Source: Dehalococcoidia bacterium
GTDB lineage: Bacteria; Chloroflexota; Dehalococcoidia; JAUYDP01
Direction of reading: 5' to 3'
DNA: 18,030 bases
Assembly: GCA_030691805.1 (NCBI GenBank)
Contig: JAUYDP010000218.1
Coordinates: 1 to 18,030 of the forward strand
Made by a program: the position numbers and the translations under genes. Below, in pieces: positions 6,880-14,464 of the stretch (the first letter of the stretch is position 1; every line of letters begins with the position of its first letter). The notes beneath the pieces were generated by a model. That model did no database searches. It was not told the origin of the DNA and saw only the letters and a program-made list of their open reading frames with translations.

Positions 6880-7941
6880 CTACTGCTTTAGCTTCCTCAC
6901 GAACGAGTAATCAAACGCCTGGGATACCGGCACCTCGTTGGTGATCTTAGCAAGGGTTTTTGCGTCGTCAATATCGAGCTTGACCACTGCCTCCGAAATA
7001 TCGCCGTCATCGCTGAAGCCCTTTATCCCGATGTCATAGGTCTTGGTGGACTCTTGCAGGGTGAGATTCAACTCATCCATCATTATCTTGATGATATCGT
7101 CCCGGTTCTTAGCGTCCTTAATGTATTTCAACGCTTTTACGTGTGCCCGCACAAACCGCAACACCTGGTCGGGGTTTTCTTTGATTCGTTTATCGCTGGT
7201 GGCCAGGCCCCCCATGATTCGCTCCGTTATGTCGCCGGCATTGGCCAGGATACGCAGTCCTTCACTCTCGGCTTTGATGGCAATGGCCAGGTCCAGCATA
7301 GCCGCCTGAACGGCGCCGCCCTGGACAGCCTTAAGACGGGTGGGATTGTCAGTAAGGGCTACGGCCACGATGTCCTTCTCCGGGTCCATGCCGTAGTACT
7401 TGACGATAGCTTTAAGCAGGACGTGGGTGGTGCCCTGCTGGGAGTCTATACCGATGGTCTTACCTTTTAGTTCCTGCACGGTTTTGAACTCCGGCCGAGA
7501 GACAAGTAGTTGCGGAGGGCGGGTTTGGGCTGCCAGGATGCCTTTTACGGGCAGGCCCTGGGTAGCCGCCCGCAGTACCGAGCCGATGGCGCGGGTGTAT
7601 GCTATCTCTCCGGCTATAACCGCTTTGACTGCGATATCCGATCCTATGACCTGCTTATCAACCTCGAATCCTTCTTCTTTGTAGAAGCCTTTCTTCTCGG
7701 CTACCACGGTGAACAGATCAGAGAGCCCCACTGCTGGTATGGCAAGAACCACCTTCTCCAGCTTACGGGGTGTAGCGGTAGCCGTAGGCGGCGGCGGAGC
7801 TGCCGTGGGAGACGCTGCCGGGGCCTTTGCCGCCGGCGCCGGAGTTGGGGTCGGTGACGCAGCCGACGGCGCGCAGGCGGCCAGGATAAGGCCGCTCAAC
7901 AGGACCAAGAACAACATCATTGGAACCAGTCTTTTTGCCAT
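6880..7941 (-). CDS. ABC transporter substrate-binding lipoprotein (NMT1/SsuA-like), copy 1
   Basis: A 353-residue binding lipoprotein, first of the three in transcription order. Lipobox LAAC has C23, followed by an Ala/Pro/Thr linker to about residue 60. The binding domain contains VVAEKKGFYKEEGFEVDKQ, AVIAGEIAYTRAIGSVLRAA, GKTIGIDSQQGTTHVLLKA and TSDKRIKENPDQVLRFVRA, all shared in position with the other two copies. AGGAGG lies about ten bases before the ATG. A 194-bp gap holding a palindromic element separates it from the upstream UbiD gene, a possible point of RNA processing or differential expression within the cluster. The binding protein would deliver its ligand to the single permease encoded at 9635-10483. 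Confidence 0.93.
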   Translation of the reverse strand: MAKRLVPMMLFLVLLSGLILAACAPSAASPTPTPAPAAKAPAASPTAAPPPPTATATPRKLEKVVLAIPAVGLSDLFTVVAEKKGFYKEEGFEVDKQVIGSDIAVKAVIAGEIAYTRAIGSVLRAATQGLPVKGILAAQTRPPQLLVSRPEFKTVQELKGKTIGIDSQQGTTHVLLKAIVKYYGMDPEKDIVAVALTDNPTRLKAVQGGAVQAAMLDLAIAIKAESEGLRILANAGDITERIMGGLATSDKRIKENPDQVLRFVRAHVKALKYIKDAKNRDDIIKIMMDELNLTLQESTKTYDIGIKGFSDDGDISEAVVKLDIDDAKTLAKITNEVPVSQAFDYSFVRKLKQ

Positions 7942-7975
7942 TAGAGCCTTCCCTCCTATTTATCTACCGTCGTTT

Positions 7976-8080
7976 TAACTACTCAGCCACAAAGTCCCAA
8001 AGACACGAATTCACGCTCTGAAAGAAACTTGTATTCCATAACTTTCTTTGTGCCTTGGTGTCTTAGTGGCTGAGTAGTTA
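7976..8080. repeat. 105-bp palindromic element inside the operon
   Basis: The first 15 bases (7976-7990) are the perfect reverse complement of the last 15 (8066-8080). The complementarity continues imperfectly for about 20 more bases on each side through CACAAAG/CTTTGTG-type words. The centre (about 8012-8043) is unpaired. The element lies entirely in the gap between the UbiD gene at 8136 and the lipoprotein gene ending at 7941. It is unlike the heptamer arrays. It may be a dispersed palindromic or MITE-like repeat, or an mRNA processing/stability stem. Confidence 0.7.
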
Positions 8081-8135
8081 CAAATTATATATATACTTCT
8101 CGGACAAGTACGCCTTCCAAGAATGTATGAGTCCA

Positions 8136-9566
8136 TCAATCGAACAGGCGCGGCCCCCATTTGTCTATGATTTTGGCGGCCAGCGCGGGACTGGGATCTG
8201 ATACCTTTGGGAACTGGTCTATCCACTCGTACGGCCGGCAGGCATCAATGATAGCCCGCGAGTTGTGGCCTTTTAGCCCGACGGGGACTGCGGGGTCCAG
8301 CGGGCCGCTCCAGCAGCGACGCAGGATCTGTATGTCCTGGGCTGGCTCCGAGCGGGTGGACATGGCCCAGAGGACGTCGTCGGTGTTGTAAGGGTCAATA
8401 TCCTCGTCCACGACGATCACGTACCGTCCCATATAGGCGCCGGCCCGGCATTGAGATGCCACCAGCCCCGCCTGGCGGGCATGCCCGGGATAGCGCTGTT
8501 TGATGGAGACGATGCATAGGAAGGAATAGCCACCTAGCTCGTGGGAACGTACGCACCGGATATCAGGCACACCCGCCTCCTCCAGGGCTTCCCAAATCAT
8601 GACAGATTGAAGTAAGGAGGGGAAGAGGGTGTGTCCGGATACCGGTGGGCGAGTGGGTGGGTTGCCACACAGAATGGGGTTATTGCGGTGCAGGACCGTC
8701 TTGACCCGAATGGTTGGCTCCAGGCGGGAAGAGCTAGCATAATAGCCCGTCCACTCACCGAACGGCCCTTCCACCATCTTGTCATCGGGATATGACTCAC
8801 CTTCGATAACTACCTCGGCTCCAGCGGGTATGGGAAGACCCGTGGCGGGGCCCCGTAGGACCTCCACGGGCCTTCCAGCCAGGCCCCCTATATAGTCGTA
8901 CTCACATTGGCCGTGGGGCAGGTCCAGGAAGCCAGCAAGATATAATATCGGGTCCGGGCCAATGGCTACGGCTACCGGACAGGGCTTCCCCATGGCGTGG
9001 TATTTCTCCCTGATTATCCGGCCGTGCTTACCCGGTGAGATATAGAAGGCAAGGGTGTTGCGGTTTTGCACCATTACCCGGTACGTTCCGATATTGACCC
9101 ATCCGGTCTCAGGGTCCTGCGTGATGGTGATACTGGCGCTGCCGATATAGCGACCCCCGTCCAATTCATGATAGCGAGGGACAGGAAACTCTAAGACGTC
9201 TATATCGTCTCCGGTGTGTACATTTTCCAATAGGGGTGAAGAGGCCACTAGAATAGGGGCTAGCGGATGCGTGGCTTTGGCGCGGCGCCGCCACTCGCGT
9301 ATAAACCCCTCTTCAGTGATATCAAGGGGCATGTCCACAGTTAGAGCGGCTCGTTTGAGCGAGTTCACCGGGTTAACCAGCACCCGGTAGCCGGCAGGAT
9401 AACCCGCCACCTCATCGAAGAGGAATGCCGGTTTGGTCCTTCGGTCTTTGGATGACACGTCGCAGATGGTCCCTAACTCCAGGTCCCAGTGTGCACCCTT
9501 GAACTCCTTTAGCTCGCCCATATCCCGTACCTGGTTTAACCAGTCACGGAAATCGGTGTATGACAT
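8136..9566 (-). CDS. UbiD family decarboxylase (proximal copy)
   Basis: A 476-residue UbiD-type prenyl-FMN-dependent (de)carboxylase, close to the usual family length. NIGTYR ends at catalytic R163. VEGPFGEWTGYY supplies E266 and E271 with the same five-residue spacing as Fdc1. VVDEDIDPYNTDDVLWA and WSGPLDPAVP are also typical. It is clearly paralogous to, but diverged from, the enzyme at 3059-4678: it lacks the long C-terminal tail and differs around the cavity (LPHGQCEYDYIGGLAGRPVEV against AGIPYGVDELAVAGAMMGD), so a different acid is plausible. GGGAGGAG lies just before the ATG. It sits between the permease gene (68 bp upstream) and the triple lipoprotein block. Activity needs UbiX-made cofactor, and no UbiX is encoded in this window. 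Confidence 0.93.
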   Translation of the reverse strand: MSYTDFRDWLNQVRDMGELKEFKGAHWDLELGTICDVSSKDRRTKPAFLFDEVAGYPAGYRVLVNPVNSLKRAALTVDMPLDITEEGFIREWRRRAKATHPLAPILVASSPLLENVHTGDDIDVLEFPVPRYHELDGGRYIGSASITITQDPETGWVNIGTYRVMVQNRNTLAFYISPGKHGRIIREKYHAMGKPCPVAVAIGPDPILYLAGFLDLPHGQCEYDYIGGLAGRPVEVLRGPATGLPIPAGAEVVIEGESYPDDKMVEGPFGEWTGYYASSSRLEPTIRVKTVLHRNNPILCGNPPTRPPVSGHTLFPSLLQSVMIWEALEEAGVPDIRCVRSHELGGYSFLCIVSIKQRYPGHARQAGLVASQCRAGAYMGRYVIVVDEDIDPYNTDDVLWAMSTRSEPAQDIQILRRCWSGPLDPAVPVGLKGHNSRAIIDACRPYEWIDQFPKVSDPSPALAAKIIDKWGPRLFD

Positions 9567-9603
9567 TGCTCCTCCCAGCGGTATTGCGTTTTAGGGTTGA
9601 AAG

Positions 9604-9622
9604 CTGGCTTGATTTTAGCCAG
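9604..9622 (-). promoter_or_regulatory. Small hairpin between permease and UbiD genes
   Basis: CTGGCT (9604-9609) and AGCCAG (9617-9622) form a six-bp stem with an A/T-rich seven-base loop in the 68-bp gap after the permease stop. There is no T-run, so it is more likely an mRNA processing or stabilising stem than a terminator. The evidence is weak. Confidence 0.3.
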
Positions 9623-9634
9623 TCCGTTACGCGA

Positions 9635-10483
9635 CTAATCAGCGTGTCTTTCGTGCAGCCACGGGGCGATTCTCTTCTCGCTGACCCTTATGCCGTAGGT
9701 AGCCAGGATGCCGAAAATGGCCACTACCAGGATGGCTACAAATAGATGGCCCGTACGGAACGTGGCGCCGGAGAACTGGATCAGATAGCCCAGCCCGGCA
9801 TTGGAAGCAAAGAACTCCGCAACGATCACACTTATCAGCGCCCGCCCCACGCCTTGCCTTAGACCAGCCACGATAAAGGGGATGGCAGCAGGAAAGACGA
9901 CCTTGAAGAAGATGTCCCGTTCAGTAGCCCCATAAGCCCTGGCCGCCTCGATGAGCTTAGGATCCGTCCCTCTCACTCCTTCGTAAGCGTTTATCAGCAT
10001 TGGAAAGACGGCGCCCAGAAAGACCAGCACTACCTTAGACCAGATGCCGATGCCGAACCAGATAATAATGAGAGGCAGGAAAGCGATACGGGGGACCGCG
10101 TTCAGTGCATCTACGAAAGGCGTCGCAGCGAAGTCGAGGTACTTCATCCGCCCCATGGCGATGCCCACGAAGTTGCCGACGATTGCCGCCAGCACGAAGC
10201 CGATAATCAGGTTCTGGAGAGTCACGCCGGCATGGCGAAATAGCTCCCCGCTCGCTACCAGTTCCTGCCCAGCCGCGAAGATTATTGACGGAGCGCTCGC
10301 AAAGAGGGGGTCAATTCTTTTAAAGTAGATGACCACTACTTCCCAAATCGTCAGGAAGGCCAGGATGGAGAGGGTGCTGATTATGGCCCTTTCCTGGCTG
10401 GTCCAGCCCTTCTTGATCCTCTGCACCACGACGGGACTCAAACCGAGGAGTGAGCCGGTACGGTCGCTCTGTTTACCTGACAC
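9635..10483 (-). CDS. ABC transporter permease (SsuC/TauC type)
   Basis: A 282-residue inner-membrane permease of the nitrate/sulfonate/taurine importer class, with about six membrane segments (first near 36-55, last near 247-265). The cytoplasmic EAA loop that contacts the ATPase is EAARAYGATERDIFFKVVFP (179-198), followed by AAIPFIVAGLRQGVGRALI. The start is GTG at 10483, with GGAGG eight bases upstream inside the end of the ATPase gene. The two genes are only four bases apart and so translationally linked. It is the only permease here, and presumably works as a homodimer served by all three binding lipoproteins. Confidence 0.95.
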   Translation of the reverse strand: MSGKQSDRTGSLLGLSPVVVQRIKKGWTSQERAIISTLSILAFLTIWEVVVIYFKRIDPLFASAPSIIFAAGQELVASGELFRHAGVTLQNLIIGFVLAAIVGNFVGIAMGRMKYLDFAATPFVDALNAVPRIAFLPLIIIWFGIGIWSKVVLVFLGAVFPMLINAYEGVRGTDPKLIEAARAYGATERDIFFKVVFPAAIPFIVAGLRQGVGRALISVIVAEFFASNAGLGYLIQFSGATFRTGHLFVAILVVAIFGILATYGIRVSEKRIAPWLHERHAD

Positions 10484-10487
10484 TTAC

Positions 10488-11282
10488 TTAGCCTCCAACG
10501 GTCTCTCTCATTCGTCCGTACTGGATCTCCCCTTTGAGGATCTCCCATAGCTCCTCCCTCAGATGGGCGAACTCGGGCGTGGCCCTTACCCCATGCCGGG
10601 GGCGGGGGAAGGGGATCTTTATCTCTAACTTGACCCTCCCGGGCCGGGCGCTCATCACAATAATCCGGTCAGAGAGATAGATAGCCTCATCAATGCCGTG
10701 AGTGACGAATACCACCGTGGTCTTGAACTGGGACCAGATGCGAAGAAGCTCTTCCTGCATCAGCTCACGCATCTGGGCGTCCAGGGAGGCGAACGGCTCA
10801 TCCATGAAGAAGCTCTCCGGCGACATGGTCAGGGCACGGGCTAGCCCAACCCGTTGCTTCATGCCTCCCGATAACTGGTGGGGGTAATGCTTCTCGAAAC
10901 CTTCCAGCCCTACTACATTAATCATCTCCGCGGCCGTCTTTCGCCTGGCCTCTTTGTTCACTCCCTGGAACTCCAGGCCCATTTCGATATTATGGAGGGC
11001 GGTGCGCCAGGGGAGAAGCCCGAAGTCCTGGAACACCATAGCCCGGCGGGGATCAGGGCCTGTGACCGTCTTCCCGTCTACCAGGGTTCGGCCCTCCGTC
11101 GGCTTGATCAAACCGTGCATGATGCGGAGGAGGGTTGTCTTGCCGCAGCCGGAAGGGCCAAGAAGAGAGACGAACTCGCCCTGCTCTATCTCAAAGCTCA
11201 CGTCCTTGAGCGCCAGAATGGGATCTCCGCCAGATACGGTCTGGAAGGAGTGGTTGATCTGGTCCACCCGGATGTGATTCAT
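10488..11282 (-). CDS. ABC transporter ATP-binding protein (SsuB/TauB type)
   Basis: A 264-residue cytoplasmic ATPase that powers the importer. All motifs are intact: Walker A GPSGCGKT (42-49), Q-loop Q85, signature LSGGM (137-141), Walker B FFMDEP with D161/E162, D-loop SLDA (166-169) and switch H195. The signature context KHYPHQLSGGMKQRVGLARA is typical of the nitrate/sulfonate/taurine group. AGGGGAG lies five bases before the ATG. It is first in the minus-strand cluster, downstream of the strong promoter at 11365-11393, with a leader of about 75 bases. It is divergent from the acetyltransferase gene. Confidence 0.95.
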   Translation of the reverse strand: MNHIRVDQINHSFQTVSGGDPILALKDVSFEIEQGEFVSLLGPSGCGKTTLLRIMHGLIKPTEGRTLVDGKTVTGPDPRRAMVFQDFGLLPWRTALHNIEMGLEFQGVNKEARRKTAAEMINVVGLEGFEKHYPHQLSGGMKQRVGLARALTMSPESFFMDEPFASLDAQMRELMQEELLRIWSQFKTTVVFVTHGIDEAIYLSDRIIVMSARPGRVKLEIKIPFPRPRHGVRATPEFAHLREELWEILKGEIQYGRMRETVGG

Positions 11283-11364
11283 GGTGTCTCCCCTGCGGAT
11301 GTTGTTGCGAGCTGCCAGTGAAAAGATAACAAACTGGGAACAAACTGAGTAAGCTTGTTGGCAT

Positions 11365-11393
11365 CATATAACATACCGGCTAACAGTTGTCAA
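11365..11393 (-). promoter_or_regulatory. Strong sigma70-like promoter for the ABC/UbiD operon
   Basis: Minus-strand TTGACA (plus 11388-11393), a perfect -35, is exactly 17 bp from TATATG (11365-11370). The TG of an extended -10 lies one base upstream of the latter. The start would be near 11358 and the leader about 75 bases. No other comparable promoter is seen within the seven-gene cluster, supporting one long transcript. Confidence 0.65.
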
Positions 11394-11419
11394 GCTAGAA
11401 ATCTACCGGGAAATTGGCC

Positions 11420-11454
11420 TTGCTGCCAAGTCACCGAATATGGTATATTTACCA
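11420..11454 (+). promoter_or_regulatory. Possible promoter and operator for the plus-strand run
   Basis: TTGCTG (11420-11425) and TATATT (11444-11449) are 18 bp apart, a modest promoter pointing to the acetyltransferase gene. The -10 lies inside a perfect palindrome TGGTA-TATT-TACCA (11441-11454), resembling the TGGT/ACCA half-sites used by many GntR-family repressors. It sits about 50 bp from the divergent operon's -35, so it could control either side. No regulator gene is present in the window. Confidence 0.35.
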
Positions 11455-11598
11455 CGTTAAGCGGGTGTCGTTTAGTTAGGGCAAGCGCCAACATCCCGTT
11501 AATAACAATCTCCTCTCTGCCCGGAGGAAGTAGATTTGCCCTGGAAAAGCCACAGCTTTGGACCCCTAAGTTGCCGCCTTGCCTTGGGAGGTTGTTGA

Positions 11599-12048
11599 AT
11601 GGAGCGTTCGTTAGAAATTAACGATAACGTTAGAATAAGACCCCTTAGCAAGGAAGACATCCCGTCCATTTTGGAGATTGACGGGAAGATTACAGCCGCT
11701 TCCCGCTCCAGCCTGGACAGGGAGAAGATCAACTACTACCTGCGGAATCCCAATCTATGCTGGGGCGCTGAAGCCAGCGGGTGCCTCATTGGTTTTATGC
11801 TGGGAGATATACGTGGTTGGGAGTTCGGCCTCAGCGAGGCTGGCTGGATCGAGATCCTGGGCGTGGACCCGAGCCGTCAGCGAAAAGGGGTTGGCCGGGC
11901 CTTGCTGACGGCTATGATTGACGAGTTCAAGAACCGGGGTGTAAAGACGGTCCGGGTAGTTGCCCGCTGGTACGACCCTATCCTCTCGTTCTTCCGTGCC
12001 GAAGGCTTCGAGCACGGCGAGCTCCTGAGCGTACAGAAGGACCTTTAG
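11599..12048 (+). CDS. GNAT family N-acetyltransferase
   Basis: A 149-residue acetyl-CoA-dependent acetyltransferase of the RimI-like GNAT fold. Strand 1 VRIRPLSKEDIPSI (11-24) is typical. The acetyl-CoA pyrophosphate loop is VDPSRQRKGVGRALL (89-103), with the QxxGxG core at 94-99. The C-terminal FFRAEGFEHG (131-140) is the usual motif B region. GGGAGG lies seven to eight bases before ATG 11599. The MFS gene follows about 27 bases after its stop codon, so the two are probably co-transcribed. The acceptor (protein N-terminus, amine or antibiotic) cannot be told from sequence. Preceding 11283-11598 holds only the promoters listed. Confidence 0.9.
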   Translation: MERSLEINDNVRIRPLSKEDIPSILEIDGKITAASRSSLDREKINYYLRNPNLCWGAEASGCLIGFMLGDIRGWEFGLSEAGWIEILGVDPSRQRKGVGRALLTAMIDEFKNRGVKTVRVVARWYDPILSFFRAEGFEHGELLSVQKDL

Positions 12049-12075
12049 TAGCCAAATTATGGACATGAAGAGGTG

Positions 12076-13368
12076 ATGGGTCAGGTTAAGTCGGGGGGGA
12101 TCTACTACGGCTGGGTCATAGTTGGAATTAGCATGCTGGTTGCTTTCGTAATCTCGGGCGCACGAATGTCTTTCAGCCCTTCTTTCAAGCCCATGCTGCT
12201 TGACTACGACACTAACCGCGGTCTCCTCTCTCTGGCTATGTCCATTAACCAGCTTTTTTACGGCCTGGCCGGGCCAGTAACGGGGTGGCTTACCGACCGC
12301 TATGGAGCCAGGACGATCATATTGATCAGTGCCCTTATTACTGCCGTCGGGTTGGTTGGCACCAGTCTGGCCCCAAACCTTTGGGTCCTTTATATTGCCT
12401 ACGGCGTCTTCACGGGTTTTGGCTTCAGCGGCACCACCACTATCCCCTTCTCAGCCCTCATTACCAGATGGTTCCGGCGAAAGAGCGGCCTGGCCATGGG
12501 CCTTTCAACGGCCGGTACGCCAATAGGCCACATGTTCATTGTGCCGATCGCCACTTATGTCATCCTGGGTTGGGGCTGGCGGTATGCCTACGCGATTGTC
12601 GGCGCAGTAATCGCTTTGATTATAGCTCCTCTTGCATGGCGTTTGGTGAAAGGAGACCCCAGGGAACTGGGGCTCTTACCAGACGGGGATGTCAAGCCTC
12701 ACGCAGTTGGTGCTACGTTAGCGGGGGCCGGCGGAACTACCTCGATGCCAAGCCAGAACTTGGCGCAGGCCCTGAGGACCCGCCCATACTGGCTGCTTTG
12801 TATCGGGTGGTTCACCTGCGGTTTTGTGGGGTTCATGGTCTCCACCCATCTGGTTCCCTTTGCTACTGACGTCGGCATGGGTCTTATGGAAGCATCTCTA
12901 GTCCTATCCTTGATGGGAGCTTTCAGCGCTATCGGCAGCTTTGGGTCCGGAGCGCTCTCGGACTGGATAGGACGCAAGAATCCACTGACTGCTATCTATT
13001 TCACGCGTTTCCTGGCTTTCCCGTTAATCATGCTGCCAGCGGTCTCAAGCAACCATATTCTGGTCTATCTGTTTGCCATGGTGTTCGGCATAGGAATGCT
13101 GGCTACCCTTCCCCTGGCCTCTACGCTGGTCCGGGAGATATATGGACAGCAGTCCATGGGGGTTATCCTGGGCACCATACTCTTGGCCCATCAGATTGGG
13201 GCGGCCATCGGCGTCTACCTGGGAGGCGCCATATTTGACGCAACAGGGAGTTACTTCTGGGCTTTCTTAATGTCCTCCGTGCTTTCCCTGGTGGCCGCCG
13301 TAGCCAGCTTTAAGATCAGGGAAACGCCTCGACCGGTTTACATCCCAAGGGCCGTTCCAGCGGAGTAG
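12076..13368 (+). CDS. MFS transporter, oxalate/monocarboxylate (OxlT/MCT)-like
   Basis: A membrane transporter of about 430 residues with twelve predicted helices. It opens with IYYGWVIVGISM, typical of the monocarboxylate/oxalate-formate antiporter group of the major facilitator superfamily. The loop 2-3 signature GWLTDRYGAR and its second-half repeat GALSDWIGRKNP are clear. The middle cytoplasmic loop (about 200-225) is short. The group usually moves small carboxylates, which matches the acid-handling theme of the neighbouring UbiD operon, but specificity is not proven. The start is ATG 12076 or the GTG immediately before it (12073). AAGAGG lies unusually close, so the true start is slightly uncertain. 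It is followed after seven bases by the first DUF362 gene. Confidence 0.9.
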   Translation: MGQVKSGGIYYGWVIVGISMLVAFVISGARMSFSPSFKPMLLDYDTNRGLLSLAMSINQLFYGLAGPVTGWLTDRYGARTIILISALITAVGLVGTSLAPNLWVLYIAYGVFTGFGFSGTTTIPFSALITRWFRRKSGLAMGLSTAGTPIGHMFIVPIATYVILGWGWRYAYAIVGAVIALIIAPLAWRLVKGDPRELGLLPDGDVKPHAVGATLAGAGGTTSMPSQNLAQALRTRPYWLLCIGWFTCGFVGFMVSTHLVPFATDVGMGLMEASLVLSLMGAFSAIGSFGSGALSDWIGRKNPLTAIYFTRFLAFPLIMLPAVSSNHILVYLFAMVFGIGMLATLPLASTLVREIYGQQSMGVILGTILLAHQIGAAIGVYLGGAIFDATGSYFWAFLMSSVLSLVAAVASFKIRETPRPVYIPRAVPAE

Positions 13369-13375
13369 AACGGGC

Positions 13376-14464
13376 ATGTCGAAGGTGCTGGTGTACGACG
13401 TTAAGGACGATGTTCGAGGAAAGATACGCGCCATCTTCGATGAATTCGCCCCAAAACTCGCTGCACGACAGGTCCTGGTAAAGCCTAACCTTCTAGCGGC
13501 CTCGCCTCCGGAATCCGGTGTCAATACTCATCCGGCGGTGGTAGAGGCCATCGTACTGGAGTGCCTGGAGCGTGGGGCCGAGGTCCTGGTTGGGGACAAT
13601 TCGGGCAGCATTGACCGCACCCCCTGGTACACAGCGGAGGTAGCCGGCTACATCAAGGCCTGCCACGGCTGTTTCGGAGGGATCTCCTCCGAAGTGGTCC
13701 AGGTGCTATCTGGTTCAAGATTCGTTAAGAGCTTCTGGGTCTCCAAGGCCGTTCTAGACGCAGATTACGTTATAAATGTGCCAAAGTTCAAGGCCCACGT
13801 GGTAATGACTATCACTGGGGCGCTCAAGAACACCTTTGGCTACGTACCCGGCGGCTGCAAGAACCAGCTCCACTTCAAGACGGTGGGACGGAGGCAGTTC
13901 GCCGAGCTTTTAGTGGACGTCCACCTGGTCCGTCCTCCGGACCTCAATATAATGGAAGCGCTTACGGTCATGGAGGGGAACGGCCCTGATGCGGGCCCCT
14001 TGCGGGATGTGGGCAAGGTCCTGGCCAGCACCGATGCCGTAGCCCTGGACGCTACCGCGGTTCGGATGACAGGGCAGGACCCTGCCAAGGTCCCGCTGAT
14101 AACTATTGCTCATGATAAGGGGCTTGGCGTCTGGGCTGAGGACCGGATTGCGGTGCTGGGCGATTTCGCAGTTATACCTGATTTCAAAAAGGTTACCAAT
14201 GGCTACTGGGCTTCTGATGAAGCGGTCAAGACCTTTGCTGAACTGGGCAAGATAAAACCTGTAGTTTTTTTAAGCAAGTGTAGCCCATGTGACCTGTGCG
14301 GGCTGCGCTGCCCGGTAGGGGCAATCGGGATTATAGGGGGCTTACGGGTGGACGAAGAAAAATGCATTTCCTGTTTTGCTTGTGTCGAGTTCTGCCCGCG
14401 GGGGGCCTTTGAGGTGCCTTCTGGCCGGGCGCAGGCCATAATGTCTAAGGTGTTCAGTTCATGA
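13376..14464 (+). CDS. DUF362 domain protein with 2x[4Fe-4S] ferredoxin tail (copy a)
   Basis: A 362-residue protein. The N-terminal DUF362 domain (about 1-295) has its usual blocks VLVKPNLL, VNTHPAVVEA, NVPKFKAHVVMTITGALKN, and ASTDAVALDATA. The C-terminal ferredoxin domain has two classical cluster motifs: C302, C305, C308, C312 and C330, C333, C336, C340. The role of DUF362 is not established. The iron-sulfur tail suggests electron transfer or a redox-linked enzyme, probably cytoplasmic since no signal peptide is seen. The ribosome site GGAG lies within the end of the MFS gene. Its stop overlaps the next gene (ATGA), and a paralogue follows at 14966, so the three are one expression unit. 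Confidence 0.92.
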   Translation: MSKVLVYDVKDDVRGKIRAIFDEFAPKLAARQVLVKPNLLAASPPESGVNTHPAVVEAIVLECLERGAEVLVGDNSGSIDRTPWYTAEVAGYIKACHGCFGGISSEVVQVLSGSRFVKSFWVSKAVLDADYVINVPKFKAHVVMTITGALKNTFGYVPGGCKNQLHFKTVGRRQFAELLVDVHLVRPPDLNIMEALTVMEGNGPDAGPLRDVGKVLASTDAVALDATAVRMTGQDPAKVPLITIAHDKGLGVWAEDRIAVLGDFAVIPDFKKVTNGYWASDEAVKTFAELGKIKPVVFLSKCSPCDLCGLRCPVGAIGIIGGLRVDEEKCISCFACVEFCPRGAFEVPSGRAQAIMSKVFSS

